Source: Flavobacteriales bacterium
GTDB lineage: Bacteria; Bacteroidota; Bacteroidia; Flavobacteriales_D; Crocinitomicaceae
Direction: 5' to 3'
Length of the DNA: 64,000 nt
Assembly: GCA_947475095.1 (NCBI GenBank)
Contig: CANJLG010000001.1
Coordinates: 95,777 to 159,776, forward strand
Shown here: in pieces, positions 41,433 through 50,973 of the stretch
Numbering within the stretch: the first letter of the stretch is position 1
How the letters are laid out: each line of letters opens with the position of its first letter
Notes under the pieces: model-generated
Seen by the model: only the letters and a program-made list of their open reading frames with translations
Database searches by the model: none
What the model was told of the DNA's origin: nothing
Position numbers and translations under genes: made by a program

Positions 41433-43256
41433 TTAGTCCGAAAGCACTTTGTCTCCTCGTAATTCGCGCACCTTTTTTCGTGACTCATCCGAATAAAGAC
41501 TATTAGAGTAGTTGAATAAAATGTCTTTGTAATACATCAGCGCTTTTTCTTTGTCTTTAAAATATAAGTCGTTGATTTTAGCGAGCCTATACATGGCATC
41601 ATCACCTAATATATCTGTAGGATATTTACTTATTATTTTTTCATAATATACACACGCTTCCGTCCATTTTTTTTGCCGTTCCATCGCTTGACCTTTCTTA
41701 AAAAGAATCTCATCATTGAGTGAATGGAAAGGATAATTTAATTGAATGCTGTCAAATAGATAAAAGGCGCTATCTAATTGATTTTGCTCGATAAACAATT
41801 CGGCAGTGGCATACCACATCATGGCTTGATAATTACTATCTAATCCGAAATTATCTGTAATCGCAACGGATAGCTGAAGGGCATCATTTGCGATTAATTT
41901 AGAGGTTGATTCTTTTAGCACATTTAATTGAGACTGCGCATAATCAAATTCCCCATCAAAGTAAAAAACGCGCGCATTCTTATATTTTGCTTCATTACCA
42001 ATTACATCAAACTTAAAGTCGCTATCAATTTGCATGTAAAGAATGGATGCATCCCAAATTCTACCTGACAATACATAAACATCTGCCAATAACATTTTCA
42101 CGAACGCTCTATAAAGATCCGAAAGCCCTGGGGTATTGGTATATTGCTCCAAGATTTCTATTGCTTGCGCTTTCTTTCCGGCATAAAAAGCCATTATCTT
42201 AGTATATTCTAATACAGCGTTAATGGACTTTCTTGGGTTGGCCACCCTGTCAATTACCGTCTTATATTCTTTTAGAGTTGTTTCTAATTCCTCATTACTA
42301 TAAACTCTGTATTGAGTAAGTTCAATATACCGAGTATTTAAAAGGGCGCTTTCTGCTTCATAATAATAGGGGGACTCAATGCCTAAATTGATAACATATT
42401 GAAAGCATTTTCTTGCCACTTCAAAGCTTTCATTCTCCACACATGTTTTTCCTAAATCCAAGACCCTTCCGCCCATGCTTTGAACTTGCTTATCCAATGC
42501 CACAACCTGAATAAAGGCTGCGTTAAAATTTTTGCTTTGTAAAAATAACCAGATCAACATCTCATTAAAAACAAGATGGCTATTTGGCTTTTGAATTTTT
42601 TCCAAAAAAGCTGTTTTAACCATGGTTAAATCGCTTGCATTTTCAGCAAAATCAAATCGCGCACTCAAAGATAGCTGAACTCCCTCTTGATACTCCGGGT
42701 ATTTATCTAACAAGTCGAGGTAGGATTCGATTAGTTTTTTGTTGTCACCTAATGCGCCATATAATTCAGCATAGAGTAATTGAAAAGGGTATCCTGGCAT
42801 TAATTTACTCGCTTTCACTAATATATCTTTTGCTACATCCGTCTTGTTTTCTTTAAGGAATATGCGAAAAACTTCTGTTACACTCGACGGGTTTTTCGTT
42901 GCTTGCTCAATTACTTCATTGAATACTTTCTTTGCTTTGCTGGCTTCATCATTGAGCTCATAAAAACTACCCAGCTGTAATTGAAGCGATAGGTCTTTCT
43001 GGTTTAGCGAAATTTGCTTTTTAATTGTTTTCTCAGCCTTTTTTATATCCTTCGTTTGAAGAAGACAATCAACATATCGATTAAAAATTAGTTTGCTTTG
43101 ATTATTATCGTATATTTTTTCATAATAGGTAAGCGCTTTATCAAACTCTCCGTTTTCATAATAATATTGTGCTAATTTAGAATCTGAATCAGTTTGTGCA
43201 ACAATAGACAAACTAAAACTCAGCAAGGACAAAGAAAGCAGGGTTTTACTAATCAT
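41433..43256 (-). CDS. Tetratricopeptide-repeat secreted protein
   Basis: Signal peptide and TPR-like repeats (YYENGEFDKALTYYEKIYD, CVYYEKIISKYPTDILGDDAMYRLAKI). Confidence 0.85.
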   Translation of the reverse strand: MISKTLLSLSLLSFSLSIVAQTDSDSKLAQYYYENGEFDKALTYYEKIYDNNQSKLIFNRYVDCLLQTKDIKKAEKTIKKQISLNQKDLSLQLQLGSFYELNDEASKAKKVFNEVIEQATKNPSSVTEVFRIFLKENKTDVAKDILVKASKLMPGYPFQLLYAELYGALGDNKKLIESYLDLLDKYPEYQEGVQLSLSARFDFAENASDLTMVKTAFLEKIQKPNSHLVFNEMLIWLFLQSKNFNAAFIQVVALDKQVQSMGGRVLDLGKTCVENESFEVARKCFQYVINLGIESPYYYEAESALLNTRYIELTQYRVYSNEELETTLKEYKTVIDRVANPRKSINAVLEYTKIMAFYAGKKAQAIEILEQYTNTPGLSDLYRAFVKMLLADVYVLSGRIWDASILYMQIDSDFKFDVIGNEAKYKNARVFYFDGEFDYAQSQLNVLKESTSKLIANDALQLSVAITDNFGLDSNYQAMMWYATAELFIEQNQLDSAFYLFDSIQLNYPFHSLNDEILFKKGQAMERQKKWTEACVYYEKIISKYPTDILGDDAMYRLAKINDLYFKDKEKALMYYKDILFNYSNSLYSDESRKKVRELRGDKVLSD

Positions 43257-43794
43257 TAGTCGAATTTATCAATGTCATTGACAATGAATCCAGTTCTTTA
43301 TGAAGACGCCTAAATGCTTCCATTGCTTCGGATTTACTTCCTTTATAAGAAATTAGGAGCGTGTTCAATTGCTTGATTTTAGTTGATTCGAAGGTAATGT
43401 GCTGATCATACAAATTCCTTTCCCCTTCTCCATTTTGAATATCCAACTTTAAATTTTTTAGCGCTTCTTTTTCTTCGATTACGCCCATTTTGAGTTGTTC
43501 AAACGATTTGCCAATGGGGCCCAAAGACCTTCTCATTCGCTTATAATCGTCCATTTTTTTTCCAAAGGCCATATTAATAGTGTCTAAATAAAGATTGTTT
43601 TTAATCCTTATTTCTACTGAATTAATTGCCGAGCGTAATCCCGATAGCGTATCAATTTTATTCGCCATTAGATCTTGCTCTAATTTACCAAGTTCCTTTT
43701 CGAGTTTATTTACCTTATTTATTTGCTCCTTTTTACTGAAATCAGAGCAAGATATAGTAATAATGATCAAAAATAAAAGGTTCCTTAATTTCAT
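43249..43794 (-). CDS. Coiled-coil lipoprotein, uncharacterised
   Basis: Lipobox LLFLIIITISCSDF; charged helical body; overlaps the TPR gene by 8 nt. Confidence 0.7.
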   Translation of the reverse strand: MKLRNLLFLIIITISCSDFSKKEQINKVNKLEKELGKLEQDLMANKIDTLSGLRSAINSVEIRIKNNLYLDTINMAFGKKMDDYKRMRRSLGPIGKSFEQLKMGVIEEKEALKNLKLDIQNGEGERNLYDQHITFESTKIKQLNTLLISYKGSKSEAMEAFRRLHKELDSLSMTLINSTND

Positions 43795-43804
43795 GTTTTT
43801 GGGT

Positions 43805-45076
43805 TTATGTTATCCGATCGAATCCTGTGTAAGCTTGAAGAACCTTAGGAATAGTTATTCCGTCTGGCGTTTGATTATTCTCTAAAATTGCCGCTAGAAT
43901 TCGCGGAAGCGCAAGTGCAGAACCATTCAGTGTATGGCACAATTGTGATTTTTTCTGAGCATCTTTAAAACGCAATTTTAAACGATTGGATTGAAAGGTG
44001 TCAAACCTAGAAACAGAACTAACCTCCAACCATTTTTCTTGTGCTGCCGAAAAAACTTCAAAATCAAATGTCATGGCGGAAGCATGCCCCATATCTCCAC
44101 CGCAAAGTCTCAGGATACGAAAAGGTAACTCCAATTTGATTAGTAAATCCCTAACGTGAGAAACCATTTCATTTAATGCCTTTTCTGAATTTTTAGGATG
44201 TTCAATTCTAACGATTTCAACCTTATCAAATTGATGCAGTCTGTTTAAGCCCCTCACATCCTTTCCGTAAGATCCCGCCTCCCTTCTAAAACAAGGCGTG
44301 TATCCGGTAAGTTTGATAGAAAAGTCTTCATTTGGCAAAAGAACATCACGATAAATATTGGTTAGCGGAACCTCTGCTGTTGGTATTAAATACAACTCAT
44401 CTTCAGGTGCATAATACATTTGACCTTCTTTATCGGGAAGTTGACCCGTTCCTATTCCACTGGCCTCGTTAACTAAAAGAGGTGCGATGAACTCTTCATA
44501 ACCAGCTTTATCGGCCTCGTCAAGAAAAAATGCAATCAATGCTCGCTGTAATTTTGCCCCTTTCCCACGATAAAAAGGAAAGCCCGCTCCAGTAACCTTT
44601 ACACCTAATTCAAAATCAATAAGTTGATGTTTCTTGGCTAGATCCCAGTGAGGAATAGCGGTAAAAGAGAAGGTGGGTAACTCCCCTTGTGATTCGATTA
44701 ACTGATTATCTTCAGGCAGCCGCCCTTGAATAACATCTACGTGTGGAACGTTTGGCAAGGAATAGAGTATCGTTGTGATTTTCGAATCGAGTTCATCAAC
44801 ATGGGTTTTTAAAGCCGCTTCTTGTACCTTTAATTCCTGTGTTTCATTTTTTAATTGTTGTGCCTCTTGCGCTTGATTATTTTTAAAACAATCTCCTATT
44901 TTGCGCGATAATTGATTTAATTCTGCGGAAATGTTTTCGAGTTGCGTTTTATTTTCGCGCCAAAGCGCATCCATTTCCAATAGTTCATTAATGGTATTTG
45001 TGGCATTAATGTTCCGTTTAGAAAGGCCGTCAAGGACCTCTTCTTTATGTGATCGTAGTCGCTGAATCTCTAACAT
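43805..45076 (-). CDS. serS: Serine--tRNA ligase
   Basis: N-terminal coiled coil; GTGQLPDKEGQMYYAPEDELYLIPTAEVPLTNIYRD; TPCFRREAGSYGKDVRGLNRLHQFDKVE; LNGSALALPRILAAILENNQ. Confidence 0.98.
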   Translation of the reverse strand: MLEIQRLRSHKEEVLDGLSKRNINATNTINELLEMDALWRENKTQLENISAELNQLSRKIGDCFKNNQAQEAQQLKNETQELKVQEAALKTHVDELDSKITTILYSLPNVPHVDVIQGRLPEDNQLIESQGELPTFSFTAIPHWDLAKKHQLIDFELGVKVTGAGFPFYRGKGAKLQRALIAFFLDEADKAGYEEFIAPLLVNEASGIGTGQLPDKEGQMYYAPEDELYLIPTAEVPLTNIYRDVLLPNEDFSIKLTGYTPCFRREAGSYGKDVRGLNRLHQFDKVEIVRIEHPKNSEKALNEMVSHVRDLLIKLELPFRILRLCGGDMGHASAMTFDFEVFSAAQEKWLEVSSVSRFDTFQSNRLKLRFKDAQKKSQLCHTLNGSALALPRILAAILENNQTPDGITIPKVLQAYTGFDRIT

Positions 45077-45166
45077 AAGTCAGTTGTAATTTGGACAAAT
45101 TTAATCAATTGGCAGCGATATTATTCAAAAAAGGGGAAACGATTTTTTAAAAGATAAACGAGGACA

Positions 45167-46009
45167 TCAGCTAAAAACAGAAAGGTTCACTCCATCAAAA
45201 GAGGCATAGACAATTTTGGGGTGAGATTCTTGGTAATACATATTTCCTAAAGCATCAACACCAATTGCACCTGCAAAACCATCGAATTCCTTTAACTCCT
45301 GAAATGATTTAGCAAATGAATCCTTAATAGACAAGCCATCTGTTACCCTAGTGACAATTTTTGCTGCTAAGGCGCCACTTACAATATCTTCGCCAACACC
45401 CGTACAACTTATTGCGCAAAAATCATTCGCGTAATTGCCTGCTACTGTTCCAGAATCGGAAATTCTCCCCGGTAGTTCAAAGCCTTTTCCTCCAGTAGAA
45501 GTGGCTGCGGCAAGATGTCCTTTATTATCCAATACAACACAACCAACAGTTCCAATTCCAGCAGACTTGACCCTGTTCTCGTATTCTTTTCGCCGTTCAG
45601 GAATTTCAACATTAACTGTTTCTTTTCCTATATTTTTAGCAAAATTGATTGCGCCTTCTCCACCCAATACTCTATCGTCTACCATTTGAAGAGCCCTTGC
45701 AACATGAATGGGGTTTTGGATTGATTCAATGTTTAATACACCACTAAACTTTTTGGATCGGCCATCCATAAGTGCGGCACTCATTCTGATTTTACCGTCT
45801 TTTTGAAGTTGAGAACCAATTCCTGCATTAAAAAGAGGATGGTCCTCTAATAATTGTACCGCATAAACAACCGTGTCAAGAGCTGTATTCGACAATAAAA
45901 AATGATGTGATTTTTGAACAATCTCCCCTAAAGCATCTTGCTTTAAGCGTTTTGTTTCTTCAGATTGATTGGATTCACTAAAAAATCCACCGTGTATCAT
46001 GATCTTCAT
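45167..46009 (-). CDS. iaaA: Isoaspartyl peptidase / L-asparaginase (Ntn hydrolase)
   Basis: IGTVGCVVLDNKGHLAAATSTGGKGFELPGRISDSGTVAGNYAND, catalytic-Thr region of type 2 asparaginases. Confidence 0.93.
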   Translation of the reverse strand: MKIMIHGGFFSESNQSEETKRLKQDALGEIVQKSHHFLLSNTALDTVVYAVQLLEDHPLFNAGIGSQLQKDGKIRMSAALMDGRSKKFSGVLNIESIQNPIHVARALQMVDDRVLGGEGAINFAKNIGKETVNVEIPERRKEYENRVKSAGIGTVGCVVLDNKGHLAAATSTGGKGFELPGRISDSGTVAGNYANDFCAISCTGVGEDIVSGALAAKIVTRVTDGLSIKDSFAKSFQELKEFDGFAGAIGVDALGNMYYQESHPKIVYASFDGVNLSVFS

Positions 46010-46890
46010 TCTACATTTGGTTTATTGTTAATCGTAAAATCATGTTTTGACAAGCAATAAATATCTGCTTGACTCATTACATGAACGACTAAGTTTTTAA
46101 TGGATATCGGTTCTCCAAGTGCGACATCGGTAATATTAGTGTCAAGAATATGTCTTCCGTCTACAATAATAACCAATCCAGAACCGAGAGCCTCCATTGA
46201 ATCGCCCTGTTTAATCAATAGACCAGTGTCTTCTCCTAATCCTATGCCCAAAGTCTTTGGGTTACCAACCACAGCTTGAAAAAGTCTTCCAATTCTTCCA
46301 CGCTGAACAAAATGTGTGTCAATAATAACATTATCTATAAACCCTAATCCACTCGTGATTTTAATCTCGCCCTTGAGCAACGCTTCATGACTTGATCCCT
46401 GATAAATCATATTTTTAGATGCACAGGCTGCCCCAGCAGAAGTTCCTACATATAAAAAATCTTCTTCATTATACTTTTGCAATAACAAATCGTGAATCGC
46501 TGTGCCTCCAAAAATTGACGTTAGTCGAAGCTGGTCTCCTCCGGTAAAAAAAATAACATCCGCCTTTTTTATTCTATCAAGAATAATTAAATCGAGTGCT
46601 TGTTCCCTATTTTCAATGTTTATAACACCAACATTTTGAGCACCTAAATGACCAAAGGCCTTAGCATATTCTGACCCTACAAGATCCGGGATTTTTGAGG
46701 CTGTGGGGACAATCTCTATATGTGATAACTTTTGGTGCTTTGACTCATCAATTATTCGTTTTAATATGCCTTTTTCAAAGAAATTAAGGTTCTCATCAAC
46801 CTTTTCGGCGAAGGTATTCTCAGTAAAACTTCCCTTATCAACGGCCCCACCGATAATAATCAACTTTCCTTTTGGCATCATATCGTGCAA
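46006..46890 (-). CDS. cphB: Cyanophycinase
   Basis: PKGKLIIIGGAVDKG, DVIFFTGGDQLRLTS, VGTSAGAACASKNMI (catalytic Ser), DTHFVQRGRIGRLF; 4-nt overlap with iaaA. Confidence 0.93.
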   Translation of the reverse strand: MHDMMPKGKLIIIGGAVDKGSFTENTFAEKVDENLNFFEKGILKRIIDESKHQKLSHIEIVPTASKIPDLVGSEYAKAFGHLGAQNVGVINIENREQALDLIILDRIKKADVIFFTGGDQLRLTSIFGGTAIHDLLLQKYNEEDFLYVGTSAGAACASKNMIYQGSSHEALLKGEIKITSGLGFIDNVIIDTHFVQRGRIGRLFQAVVGNPKTLGIGLGEDTGLLIKQGDSMEALGSGLVIIVDGRHILDTNITDVALGEPISIKNLVVHVMSQADIYCLSKHDFTINNKPNVE

Positions 46891-46962
46891 ATTTAATGTT
46901 AAAAAGAATTAATGAGTATGTTACGGAAGATGAAATTATCAACATAAATAAGGGTTTGTTGA

Positions 46963-46986
46963 AATTGTTAATTGAATTGTTAATTA
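46963..46986. repeat. Two tandem 12-bp copies AATTGTTAATT(G/A) in the cphB-dut divergent region
   Basis: AATTGTTAATTG AATTGTTAATTA read directly. Confidence 0.7.
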
Positions 46987-47048
46987 CTACAATGCAACTA
47001 CAATAAGTACGCTTAGGATTTCATTACTTTTGATAGGAAAAGAATAAA

Positions 47049-47483
47049 ATGGAAGTAAAAATAAAAAATGCATCAGCATATGGGTTGCCAAATTATGCAA
47101 CCATCGGTTCTGCGGGATTAGATTTGCGGGCGAATATACTTGAGCCTATTTCTATAAGCCCTTTTGAACGAAAACTGATTCCAACAGGTCTTTTTTTAGA
47201 AATTCCGCCAGGCTATGAATGTCAAATTCGGCCACGTAGTGGGCTGGCATTAAATTATGGGATAAGCGTTTTAAATGCCCCGGGAACCATTGATTCTGAT
47301 TATCGTGGCGAGGTGGGCGTGATTTTAATTAATTTATCCTCTGAAAATTATGTTGTAAATCCCGGAGATAGAATCGCTCAAATGGTTTTTTGCCAATTTT
47401 CACAGGCCATTTGGAAGGAAGAAGAATTACTTAGTGACACTGAAAGAGGTGAGGCTGGTTTTGGTAGTACAGGAAAAAAATAA
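47049..47483 (+). CDS. dut: dUTP diphosphatase
   Basis: [68 protein letters not shown] motifs. Confidence 0.97.
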   Translation: MEVKIKNASAYGLPNYATIGSAGLDLRANILEPISISPFERKLIPTGLFLEIPPGYECQIRPRSGLALNYGISVLNAPGTIDSDYRGEVGVILINLSSENYVVNPGDRIAQMVFCQFSQAIWKEEELLSDTERGEAGFGSTGKK

Positions 47484-47491
47484 AAAGAAAG

Positions 47492-48502
47492 ATGAATATT
47501 ATTATACCAATGGCGGGACGAGGTAGTCGATTAAGGCCACATACCCTAACGGTTCCTAAACCACTTATTCCTGTTGGTGGAAAGCCAATAGTATATCGAC
47601 TCGTGGAAGATATTGCCAATATCTGTGGGGATAAAATAAATGAAATAGCCTTTGTTGTTGGACACTTTGGGGAAGATGTTGAGCGCGATTTAATTGCTGT
47701 GGCTGAAAAATTCGGTGCTCGAGGTTCGATCCATTACCAAGAGGATCCGCTGGGTACGGGGCATGCGGTTTTATGCGCAAAAGAACTCCTTGTCGGTCCT
47801 GTCGTTGTTGCATTTGCCGACACCTTATTTCAAGCAGACTTCAAAATAAGCCCTGAAGATGATGGTATTTTATGGGTAAAGCAGATTGAGAACCCAAGCG
47901 AATTTGGCGTTGTTAAATTAAACGAACTTGGCGTAATTATTGATTTTGTTGAGAAACCGCAGGAATTTGTTTCTGATTTAGCCATGATTGGTGTGTATTA
48001 TTTTAAAAAGGGTGAAAATTTATTGAGTGAATTGGAATACCTAGTAGAAAATGGCGTCATCAAAAGTGGGGAATACCAACTTCCTGATGCACTTAGACGC
48101 CTAACAGAAAAAGGATGTTTATTTCGCCCAGGAAAAGTTAACGAATGGTTAGATTGTGGCAATAAAGAGGTAACTGTGCAAACAAATAAACACGTATTAA
48201 TACATGATTATAAAAAGCATCCAAATCCAACGCGAATCAATTTTAGCAACAAAAATTCCATTGTCATTGAGCCCTGTTTTATTGGTGAAGATGTGGTCAT
48301 TGAAAATTCTGTGGTTGGTCCATATGCCTCGATTGGTAAAAATGCGGTCCTGTCAAATTGCAGAATTTCAGACTCAATTATTCAAGATAATTGCCGCATG
48401 AACAATATGATTATTAATAATTCTATGATCGGCTCAAATACCGTTCTCAATAAAGAAGCGACTATTGTCAGTCTTGGTGATTTTTCTACAATAAATGAAT
48501 AG
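47492..48502 (+). CDS. Sugar-phosphate nucleotidyltransferase
   Basis: MNIIIPMAGRGSRLRPHTLTVPKPLIPVGGKPIV plus C-terminal left-handed beta-helix-like hexapeptides. Confidence 0.93.
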   Translation: MNIIIPMAGRGSRLRPHTLTVPKPLIPVGGKPIVYRLVEDIANICGDKINEIAFVVGHFGEDVERDLIAVAEKFGARGSIHYQEDPLGTGHAVLCAKELLVGPVVVAFADTLFQADFKISPEDDGILWVKQIENPSEFGVVKLNELGVIIDFVEKPQEFVSDLAMIGVYYFKKGENLLSELEYLVENGVIKSGEYQLPDALRRLTEKGCLFRPGKVNEWLDCGNKEVTVQTNKHVLIHDYKKHPNPTRINFSNKNSIVIEPCFIGEDVVIENSVVGPYASIGKNAVLSNCRISDSIIQDNCRMNNMIINNSMIGSNTVLNKEATIVSLGDFSTINE

Positions 48503-50192
48503 AATAGCCCTCTTTTTATTAATCCTAGCCGTCTTGGGCGCTTGTAAAACAATCCCAAATAAAACGACTCCTATGAGCACTGTGAATAAACAGCAGTCGC
48601 TCTTCCACCAAGGCGTGCGTAATTACATCACGGGAAATAATAAAAAAGCCATTCTTGATTTTGAAGCTTGCATTAAGACAAACGCATTAGATGATGCATC
48701 ACATTTTGCATTGGCACAACTTTATTTAATAGAATCTCAACTCGACCAGGCCGCCTATCATAGCGAAATTGCCGCGAAAATCGACCCTAATAATAGCTAT
48801 TACGCCTCTGAATTAGCCTATATGTATGCTGAAATGAAGCAATATAAAAAGGCAGGCGAATTTTTTGAAGGCTTAATTTCAAAAGATAAAAATAATGTTG
48901 CTTATTATATGGGGGCAATAAACAACTATGCAAATGCCTTGGAGTATGCAAAAGCAATGAAAATCCTCGACAAACTGATTGACCATCGAGGACTAGATAT
49001 TTCACTTCAAATGGAAAAATACGATCTTTTTCTTCTAATGAAGAAGCCCGAAAAAGCGATAAAAACACTTGAGGAAGGGAGGGTGTTGTTTGATAACGAC
49101 CCGGTATTCTTAGCCACGCTTGTAGACAGCTATATGGAAAATAAACAGTTCGACGAAGCATTTGCCTTGCTAAATGAATTGGTAGAAAAAGATGCTGAAA
49201 ACGGATTGGCTACCCTTTTGCTCGGAGAAATGTATATGCAAAAGAATAACTATGTGAAGGGTCTAGAACTATTAAAGTCCGCAGTCACTAAAGAAGGACC
49301 TAGCATTGATCAAAAGATGAACATTCTTATTCAAACTCAAAAAATGGAAGGGTGCGGACCGGAAATCATAAAACTCGTTGATTATATGACAGCACGCTAC
49401 CCTGAAAATGCAAAGTCATTTACCATAAAAGGAGATTGTTGTGTTAATAACAATGATGTGGAGGGCGCAATTGTTGCCTATAAAAAAGCGGTAGACATCC
49501 AGCCCGGCCTTTTTCCTGTTTGGCAGCAGCTATTACTTCTTGAATTTCAATCAGAAAAATGGACTTCACTTTATACGAATAGTATAGATGCGATTAGCCT
49601 TTTTCCGAACAATCCTTTTGCATACCTAACCGCTGGAATTTCCGCTAATAAAATGCAAAACTATGCCGATGCAATTGGTTTTCTTGAAGCTGGCTTAGAA
49701 TATATTATAAAAAATGATGAAACCGAGGCAGAGATTCTTGCTCAATTAGGGGAGGCAAATTTTGGTTTAAAAAAGCCTGATATAGCCTATGATTTCTATA
49801 ATCGCGCAATTTTAAAATGCCCAAATAGTGCACCTATCAGCGCTGCCTTTGCCTTACAACTTGCTAAAAATAAACTAAAATTAGATTTTGCCATTACGCT
49901 GATTGACATTTCACTTTCTAAAGCGCCAGATAATGCATTTTATATGGCGGTAAAAGGAACTGTATTGTTAATGAAGCAAAACTTCACGGATGCATTACAA
50001 ATCATAGGCGAAGCAAAGAAACTTGACGCGAAAAACCCTGTTATTATGGATTGGATGGGTGATGCATTCTATTTTAGTGGGAAGGTAGATGCGGCCGTTG
50101 AAGAATGGAAAGTCGCTCAAATGTTAGGTTCAAAAAATGACGTTCTGCCTCAAAAAATTCTAGATAAAAAATATTATGCGCCAAGTAATTAG
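48495..50192 (+). CDS. Tetratricopeptide-repeat lipoprotein
   Basis: Lipobox LLILAVLGACKT; many TPR units. Confidence 0.88.
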   Translation: MNRIALFLLILAVLGACKTIPNKTTPMSTVNKQQSLFHQGVRNYITGNNKKAILDFEACIKTNALDDASHFALAQLYLIESQLDQAAYHSEIAAKIDPNNSYYASELAYMYAEMKQYKKAGEFFEGLISKDKNNVAYYMGAINNYANALEYAKAMKILDKLIDHRGLDISLQMEKYDLFLLMKKPEKAIKTLEEGRVLFDNDPVFLATLVDSYMENKQFDEAFALLNELVEKDAENGLATLLLGEMYMQKNNYVKGLELLKSAVTKEGPSIDQKMNILIQTQKMEGCGPEIIKLVDYMTARYPENAKSFTIKGDCCVNNNDVEGAIVAYKKAVDIQPGLFPVWQQLLLLEFQSEKWTSLYTNSIDAISLFPNNPFAYLTAGISANKMQNYADAIGFLEAGLEYIIKNDETEAEILAQLGEANFGLKKPDIAYDFYNRAILKCPNSAPISAAFALQLAKNKLKLDFAITLIDISLSKAPDNAFYMAVKGTVLLMKQNFTDALQIIGEAKKLDAKNPVIMDWMGDAFYFSGKVDAAVEEWKVAQMLGSKNDVLPQKILDKKYYAPSN

Positions 50193-50973
50193 TCTTTTGA
50201 GTATTGTCTGCTTATTCTCTTGTTCAAAAGACATAGTAGTAGCAACAGTTTTAGCTCAGAACACTCTTATTGAGGAGCCTAAACCGTCAAGTGGAAATGA
50301 AATATTAGCTGTAATTGATAGCTTGTCGCAAATTAAACCTAAAACGTATTATTCGAAACTGAGTGTTAACTATATAGATTCATCCCAAAACATTAGTATT
50401 AAAACCAGCCTGAAGATCGTTTCAGACAGTGCCATCCATGCCATTGTAAGCTACCTAAATATTCCTGTTGCCCTTGCCTATGCCTCTCACGATAGTGTAA
50501 TTATAGTGAATAAGAGAGAGCGGTGTTATAGCGCTCAATCGCTTAACTATTTTAAGAAACTCCTAGGACTTGATCTTAGCCTAAAAAATTTAGAGGAGCT
50601 GTTTTTGGGCAGACCATTGTATTATGACAAAGCCCGCCCTATTACAATTTCCCTTGATTTGGATTATAAGCTGTCGACGACCATTGAAAGGTCAGAAGAA
50701 GGCAAGGAACTTTTTATAAATTATTGGTTGAAAGCTAACGATAATAAGTTAAAAAGTGTTGAAATAATTAGCCCTTCGGATAATACTTCTGTTCTCATTG
50801 ACTATTTATCATGGCAAGGTGTAAATGGTATTAGTGTCCCCTATGAAATGAGTTTATCTTTAAAATCCGAACTTAATCAGCTAACGATACGTATTCTTTT
50901 TGAAAAAGTGGAAATAAACAGTCCGCTTGAATTAATTACTATAATCCCAGAACAATATGAAACATGTAATTAA
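50176..50973 (+). CDS. DUF4292-like lipoprotein
   Basis: Lipobox LSIVCLFSCSKD; YYSKLSVNYIDSSQNISIKTSLKIVSDSAIHAIVSYLNIPVALAYASHDSVIIVNKRERCY fits DUF4292; located between TPR and EnvC-like genes. Confidence 0.75.
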   Translation: MRQVISLLSIVCLFSCSKDIVVATVLAQNTLIEEPKPSSGNEILAVIDSLSQIKPKTYYSKLSVNYIDSSQNISIKTSLKIVSDSAIHAIVSYLNIPVALAYASHDSVIIVNKRERCYSAQSLNYFKKLLGLDLSLKNLEELFLGRPLYYDKARPITISLDLDYKLSTTIERSEEGKELFINYWLKANDNKLKSVEIISPSDNTSVLIDYLSWQGVNGISVPYEMSLSLKSELNQLTIRILFEKVEINSPLELITIIPEQYETCN

